From contig JAITXH010000086.1 in NCBI GenBank assembly GCA_031284845.1, forward strand, positions 1 to 17,105: DNA of 17,105 nucleotides. The letters are read 5' to 3'. Position 1 is the first letter of the stretch; the number at the start of each line of letters is the position of its first letter. The notes below the pieces were generated by a model. It had not been told where the DNA came from, made no database searches, and worked only from the letters and a program-made list of their open reading frames with translations. Position numbers and translations under genes: made by a program. Positions 14,073 through 17,105 of this stretch are shown in pieces. The stretch is from Puniceicoccales bacterium. GTDB lineage: Bacteria > Verrucomicrobiota > Verrucomicrobiia > Opitutales > UBA953.

Positions 14073-15311
14073 ATGGACACCCATCCAGAAGAAGGCCTGC
14101 GCAAGGTCCCCAAAAAATTTAATCCGACACCGTTTGCCTATCATCAGGAAATCGAGGTCGAGGTCGAAACACTCACCAATCTCGGCGACGGTCTGGGACG
14201 CGTCGAAGGCTGGGTGGTCATGGTGCCGTTTTCATTGCCCGGAGAGCGCGTGCTCGCCCGCGTGTGGCACAATGCAGCAAACTTCTCCCGCGCCGATTTT
14301 GTCCGCGTGCTGCGCGCTTCGCCTCAACGGGCCGAGCCACGCTGCCCGCTCTTCGGCACTTGCGGCGGCTGCCAGTATCAAAACCTGACTTACACCGCGC
14401 AGCTCGAATGGAAGACGCGCATCATCGCAGATTTGATCAAACGCCTCGGCGGAATCACCGCCACCGTCAATCCCTGCATCGGCTCGCCGAAGGAGTATTT
14501 CTACCGCTCAAAAATCACCCCGCACTTCCAACAACCCCGCAGCGACGCTTTTCCCATTGGCTTCTTGGCCACAAACCAAAAAGAAAAAATCGTGGACGTG
14601 CCGCAATGCCCAATCGCCACGGAAGCCATTAACGCCGCTCTGCCGCGCATTCGCGCCGATGTGCTCGCCAACCGGACACGCTACAAGCGCGGAGCCACCT
14701 TGCTCATCAGGGAGTGCGCCGAAGGTGTCGTCACCGACCCGCGGCGGACGGTCACGGAAAACACAAATGGATTGCGACTGCGTTTTCCCGCCGGGGATTT
14801 TTTCCAAAACAATCCTTTCATTTTGCCGGCCTTCACCGGCTACGCCATCGGGCAGGCCCATCAGAGCGGATGCCGCTTTCTGGTGGACGCCTACTGTGGT
14901 TCCGGCTTGTTCTCGTTGGCAGGAGCGCAGCATTTTGAAAAAGTGCTGGGCGTGGAAATCAACGGCGACGCGGTAAAAAACGCCACGGACAACGCCCGCC
15001 TGAACGGGCTGGAAAACTGCCGTTTTATTGAAGGAAGCGCAGAACGCATTTTTGAAGAAGTCGCGACGCCGCCCGAAGAAACCGTCGTGCTGATGGATCC
15101 GCCGCGGCGTGGCAGCGATGCAGTCTTTCTCGGGCAGCTTACACACTTCCACCCCAAGCGCGTAGTGTATGTCTCATGTGGCCCGGACACGCAGGCCCGC
15201 GACCTGAAGACGCTCCTCGACGCGGGCTACGCCGTCACGGACGCGCAGCCTTTCGACCTGTTTCCGCAAACGCGGCACATCGAAAACATCGTCACTCTGG
15301 AATGCGCCTGA
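14073..15311 (+). CDS. RNA (uracil-C5)-methyltransferase, TrmA/RlmC/RlmD family
   Basis: 412 residues. An N-terminal TRAM domain (about 22-80, with TNLGDGLGRVEGWVVMVPFSLPGE) binds RNA. The iron-sulfur cluster cysteines are present as in RlmD: C-P-L-F-G-T-C-G-G-C (Cys91, 97, 100) and Cys179 in VPQCPI. The methyltransferase half has the FFQNNP motif (243-248), the SAM-binding loop VDAYCGSGLFSL (271-282), the acidic Glu295, MDPPRRG (341-347), and the catalytic nucleophile Cys369 in YVSCGPDTQARDL. RHIENIVTLE at the end carries the general base Glu404. It methylates a uridine in 23S rRNA or tRNA to m5U using SAM; which site cannot be decided from sequence alone. ATG at 14073 fits the TRAM start; only GGTG precedes it. 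It is monocistronic by context. Confidence 0.94.
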   Translation: MDTHPEEGLRKVPKKFNPTPFAYHQEIEVEVETLTNLGDGLGRVEGWVVMVPFSLPGERVLARVWHNAANFSRADFVRVLRASPQRAEPRCPLFGTCGGCQYQNLTYTAQLEWKTRIIADLIKRLGGITATVNPCIGSPKEYFYRSKITPHFQQPRSDAFPIGFLATNQKEKIVDVPQCPIATEAINAALPRIRADVLANRTRYKRGATLLIRECAEGVVTDPRRTVTENTNGLRLRFPAGDFFQNNPFILPAFTGYAIGQAHQSGCRFLVDAYCGSGLFSLAGAQHFEKVLGVEINGDAVKNATDNARLNGLENCRFIEGSAERIFEEVATPPEETVVLMDPPRRGSDAVFLGQLTHFHPKRVVYVSCGPDTQARDLKTLLDAGYAVTDAQPFDLFPQTRHIENIVTLECA

Positions 15312-15323
15312 GGAGGGTGCCTG

Positions 15324-15360
15324 CGCCATTTCCGGCAAACGGGAAGGCGTTATGCCATTT
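15324..15360 (+). terminator. Candidate terminator of the RNA methyltransferase gene
   Basis: CGCC(A)TTTCCG pairs with CGGGAAGGCG: a 10-bp stem with one bulged A and one T-G pair around loop GCAAA, starting 12 bases after the stop. TTATGCCATTTTCT follows. The tail is only partly T-rich. Confidence 0.45.
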
Positions 15361-15399
15361 TCTATCAAAAATTTCACTTTACAGAAATGGAGCGCGGCG

Positions 15400-15614
15400 G
15401 CTCAGAGGGCCAACGGCCCGACGACATACCAGCCTATGGCGAAGCCATAGGTTCACGGATACCCCGGAACGGTAGGGCTGAAGGCCCGACGACATTGCGG
15501 CGAGGCGGCCTCATCGCCAATGTCGTCGGGCCTTCAGCCCTCAATGGGGGGGAGACCGAATCCCTTGGGCGTTGCCCAAGGCTGATATATCGTCGGGCCG
15601 TTGGCCCTCTGAGC
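15400..15614. repeat. 215-bp palindromic repeat element with terminal inverted repeats and three internal hairpins
   Basis: The ends are near-perfect inverted repeats: 15400-15428 pairs with 15586-15614 with one mismatch (25-base core beginning GCTCAGAGGGCCAACGGCCC). Pairing resumes to 15435 with 15579. Inside lie three hairpins: CCTATGGC-GAA-GCCATAGG (15433-15451), a perfect 24-bp arm pair 15474-15497 with 15518-15541, and CCTTGGGC-GTT-GCCCAAGG (15563-15581). GGCCCGACGA, or its complement, recurs in all four long arms. This layout would fold as a cruciform with a central stem and two similar side hairpins. It encodes no protein and looks like a REP/BIME- or MITE-type repeat moved by a factor elsewhere in the genome. 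No clear target duplication is visible. Confidence 0.85.
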
Positions 15615-15645
15615 TACCACCACTAGCACCGTGGAACACGAATAC

Positions 15646-15665
15646 TTTCATACGTGAAAATTTCA
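15646..15665. promoter_or_regulatory. Alternating TTTCA/TGAAA half-sites upstream of prfB
   Basis: TTTCA-TACG-TGAAA-A-TTTCA gives two overlapping palindromes sharing the central TGAAA, about 92 bases before the prfB ATG. It may be an operator or simply an AT-rich part of the promoter; no -35/-10 pair is convincing. Confidence 0.3.
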
Positions 15666-15756
15666 TCCTAAAAGGCGTTACCTTTTCCATGTAAGAAAAC
15701 ATGCGGGGAAAATCCGGGATTGCGCCGCGCCCTGCTTTCCCCCTCATTGGCACGCC

Positions 15757-16905
15757 ATGTATATCGCGCCGGAAACACGCACGCAAATTGATGAAATCGC
15801 CAAACGCACCGCTCACCTCTGGCGTTTTCTGGACGTGCCCACCAAGCAGAAACAACTTGCACAATTTGACCACCGCATGAGCGAGCCGGGGTTCTGGGAC
15901 AACCAGCAAATGGCCCAGAAGTTCATCAGCGAAGCCAACCGGATCAAGGCGCTCGCCAACCCCGTCATCGCCTTCAACCGCCGCCTCGACGACCTGAAGA
16001 CGCTCGCCGAACTCGTCCTGGAAGCCCCGGACGGCACCGCCGACGCCGAGTTGGCCGAGATCAACACCACCGCTGCGCAAATGCTTGCCGAGGTAGATGT
16101 GCTCGAGATCTCCTCCTTCCTCACCGGCCCGCACGACAAATCCAATGCCATCATCTCCATTAAGGCAGGTGCAGGCGGGACCGAAGCATGCGACTGGGCG
16201 AATATGCTCTTCCGGCTCTATACGCGATGGGCTGAGAAACGCGGCTTCAATGTCGAAATCGAAGACGTGCAGGATGGCGAAGGTGCTGGCATCTCGACAG
16301 CCACATTCCGGCTCGAAGGCCCCAATGCCTACGGCTACACCAAGGCCGAACGCGGCGTCCATCGCCTCGTGCGCATCAGCCCGTTCGACGCCAATGCGCG
16401 CCGCCACACTTCATTTTGCGCGGTGGATGTCGTGGCTGAAATCAGCGACGACGACCTCGATATCGAAATCAGAGAAGAAGACCTGCGCGTGGACTTCTAC
16501 CGCTCCAGTGGCAAGGGCGGGCAGCACGTCAACAAGACGGAGTCGGCGGTGCGCCTCACGCACATTCCCACGGGTCTGGTGGTGGCATGCCAACGCGAGC
16601 GCTCGCAACCCAGAAACCGCGAAATCGCCATGACGCTCTTGAAGTCGCGCGTCTATGAAAAGGCGCAGGACGAAAAGCGAACCGAGATGGAAAAATTTTA
16701 TGGTGAGAAGGGTGAAATCGGCTGGGGCAACCAGATCCGTTCCTATGTCTTCCAGCCTTATCAGATGGTGAAAGACCTGCGCACAGGCGCGGAAACGGCG
16801 AATGTGCAAGGCGTGATGGACGGGGACATAGACCCGTTTATCAATGCATGGTTACGCGCTGGTGGCCCGCGCCAGCGCAACAAGGACGTTAAGGTAGAAG
16901 ATTGA
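15757..16905 (+). CDS. prfB: Peptide chain release factor 2 (RF2), continuous frame
   Basis: 382 residues. The coiled-coil N-terminal domain is followed by the peptidyl-tRNA hydrolysis region. The stop-codon recognition tripeptide SPF (208-210, in RLVRISPFDANARRHTSF) identifies RF2, which reads UGA and UAA, rather than RF1 (PxT). The catalytic GGQ is at 254-256, within SSGKGGQHVNKTESAVR. In many bacteria prfB needs a programmed +1 frameshift near codon 25. Here LWRFLDVPTKQ (21-31) crosses that point in frame with CTG-GAC, with no UGA, so the autoregulatory frameshift is absent. The C-terminus extends about 12 residues beyond the usual end (GGPRQRNKDVKVED). ATG at 15757 has no Shine-Dalgarno before it. 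Confidence 0.96.
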   Translation: MYIAPETRTQIDEIAKRTAHLWRFLDVPTKQKQLAQFDHRMSEPGFWDNQQMAQKFISEANRIKALANPVIAFNRRLDDLKTLAELVLEAPDGTADAELAEINTTAAQMLAEVDVLEISSFLTGPHDKSNAIISIKAGAGGTEACDWANMLFRLYTRWAEKRGFNVEIEDVQDGEGAGISTATFRLEGPNAYGYTKAERGVHRLVRISPFDANARRHTSFCAVDVVAEISDDDLDIEIREEDLRVDFYRSSGKGGQHVNKTESAVRLTHIPTGLVVACQRERSQPRNREIAMTLLKSRVYEKAQDEKRTEMEKFYGEKGEIGWGNQIRSYVFQPYQMVKDLRTGAETANVQGVMDGDIDPFINAWLRAGGPRQRNKDVKVED

Positions 16906-17105
16906 GCAGAGGCGGGGGACGTTTTTTGATTTGAGATTGGAGATTGGAAATTGGAAATTATTTTTTTGTTTTTGTTTTTTTAATTTGTTGATGGGCGTCT
17001 TTTTGGCGGCGCGTCTTCCGATTCCGACGGTCATCCCCAAATATACCTGTCATCCGTGGTTAAAAAAAGAGCTTGTGTGCCGTCTTTCGTTTTTTTTCGC
17101 ATTTC
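16906..17105. other. AT-rich 3' flank of prfB to window edge
   Basis: No gene is supported in these 200 bases. They contain a heptamer tandem repeat (16928-16962), then a T-rich stretch to about 16983, which on the plus strand could help stop prfB transcription although no good stem precedes it. A 62-codon minus-strand frame here is a translation of the repeat and the prfB end. Confidence 0.6.
16928..16962. repeat. Degenerate 7-bp tandem repeat (5 units, ATTGG core)
   Basis: The units read GATTTGA, GATTGGA, GATTGGA, AATTGGA and AATTATT in exact 7-bp phase, drifting toward A/T at the 3' end and then running into poly-T. It shares the ATTGG core with the clusters at 2771-2798 and 9862-9875. 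Confidence 0.7.

Larger units (their letters stand above)
15312..15756. other. 445-bp intergenic region between methyltransferase and prfB
   Basis: No gene is supported. It contains a likely terminator (15324-15349), a large multi-hairpin palindromic element (15400-15614) and an operator-like TTTCA/TGAAA array (15646-15665) before prfB. Apparent ORFs across it are translations of the palindromes. Confidence 0.7.

Noticed and set aside
15590..15630. tRNA-like D-arm (GGTAGCTCAG on the minus strand)
   Set aside because: The match is only the D-arm; no anticodon arm, T-arm or acceptor stem follows, and the bases belong to the end of the palindromic element.
15541..16407. 288-codon minus-strand ORF opposite prfB
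   Set aside because: It runs through the palindromic element and the complement of prfB codons; no protein family is recognisable.
1..17105. CRISPR array, phage, integrase or transposase genes
   Set aside because: No spaced identical repeats and no such protein motifs were found on either strand.

Overview
This is a gene-dense window of moderately high GC from a Gram-negative bacterium. The outer-membrane TonB-dependent receptor, Sec signal peptides and a sigma-54-type promoter show a diderm. The mix of GH97 and Gfo/Idh/MocA genes, the palindromic intergenic repeats and the near absence of Shine-Dalgarno sequences suggest Verrucomicrobiota, perhaps Opitutaceae. That placement is inference; there is no rRNA gene here to prove it.

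Layout, left to right. On the minus strand, a GH97-like secreted glycosidase homologue (803-2683) is followed by the first 221 codons of a Gfo/Idh/MocA NAD(P)-dependent oxidoreductase (663 to the window edge), a plausible sugar-metabolism pair. Diverging from it on the plus strand is a fold-type I PLP aminotransferase (2862-4040). A 351-bp leader with an excellent sigma-54 promoter then precedes an ammonium transporter (4392-5921), which ends in a strong intrinsic terminator. Next come a YrbL-family kinase-like protein (6073-6828) and the DNA-repair ATPase RecN (6941-8629). RecN converges on a minus-strand TlpA/thioredoxin-like exported protein (8715-9791). Across a divergent promoter region with an AT-rich palindrome lies a DHA1-type MFS transporter (10039-11307).

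A 553-bp gap follows. It contains a cobalamin riboswitch (about 11563-11694) in front of a BtuB-like TonB-dependent receptor (11861-13870), so this is a vitamin B12 uptake unit controlled by its ligand. Next are a TrmA/RlmD-family RNA uracil-C5 methyltransferase (14073-15311), a 215-bp multi-hairpin palindromic repeat element (15400-15614), and peptide chain release factor 2, encoded in one continuous frame (15757-16905). The last 200 bp are AT-rich and hold a 7-bp tandem repeat.

Most genes are housekeeping or ordinary accessory functions and do not form one pathway. The least ordinary signals are: a GH97 protein that seems to have lost its catalytic acids; a sigma-54 promoter placed so close to the amt start that the transcript would be almost leaderless; the cruciform-like repeat element; several intergenic clusters of 7-bp tandem repeats; and a structured-looking stretch upstream of the B12 riboswitch. 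I found no CRISPR array, tRNA, rRNA, transposase or phage gene, and no clearly new multi-gene system.
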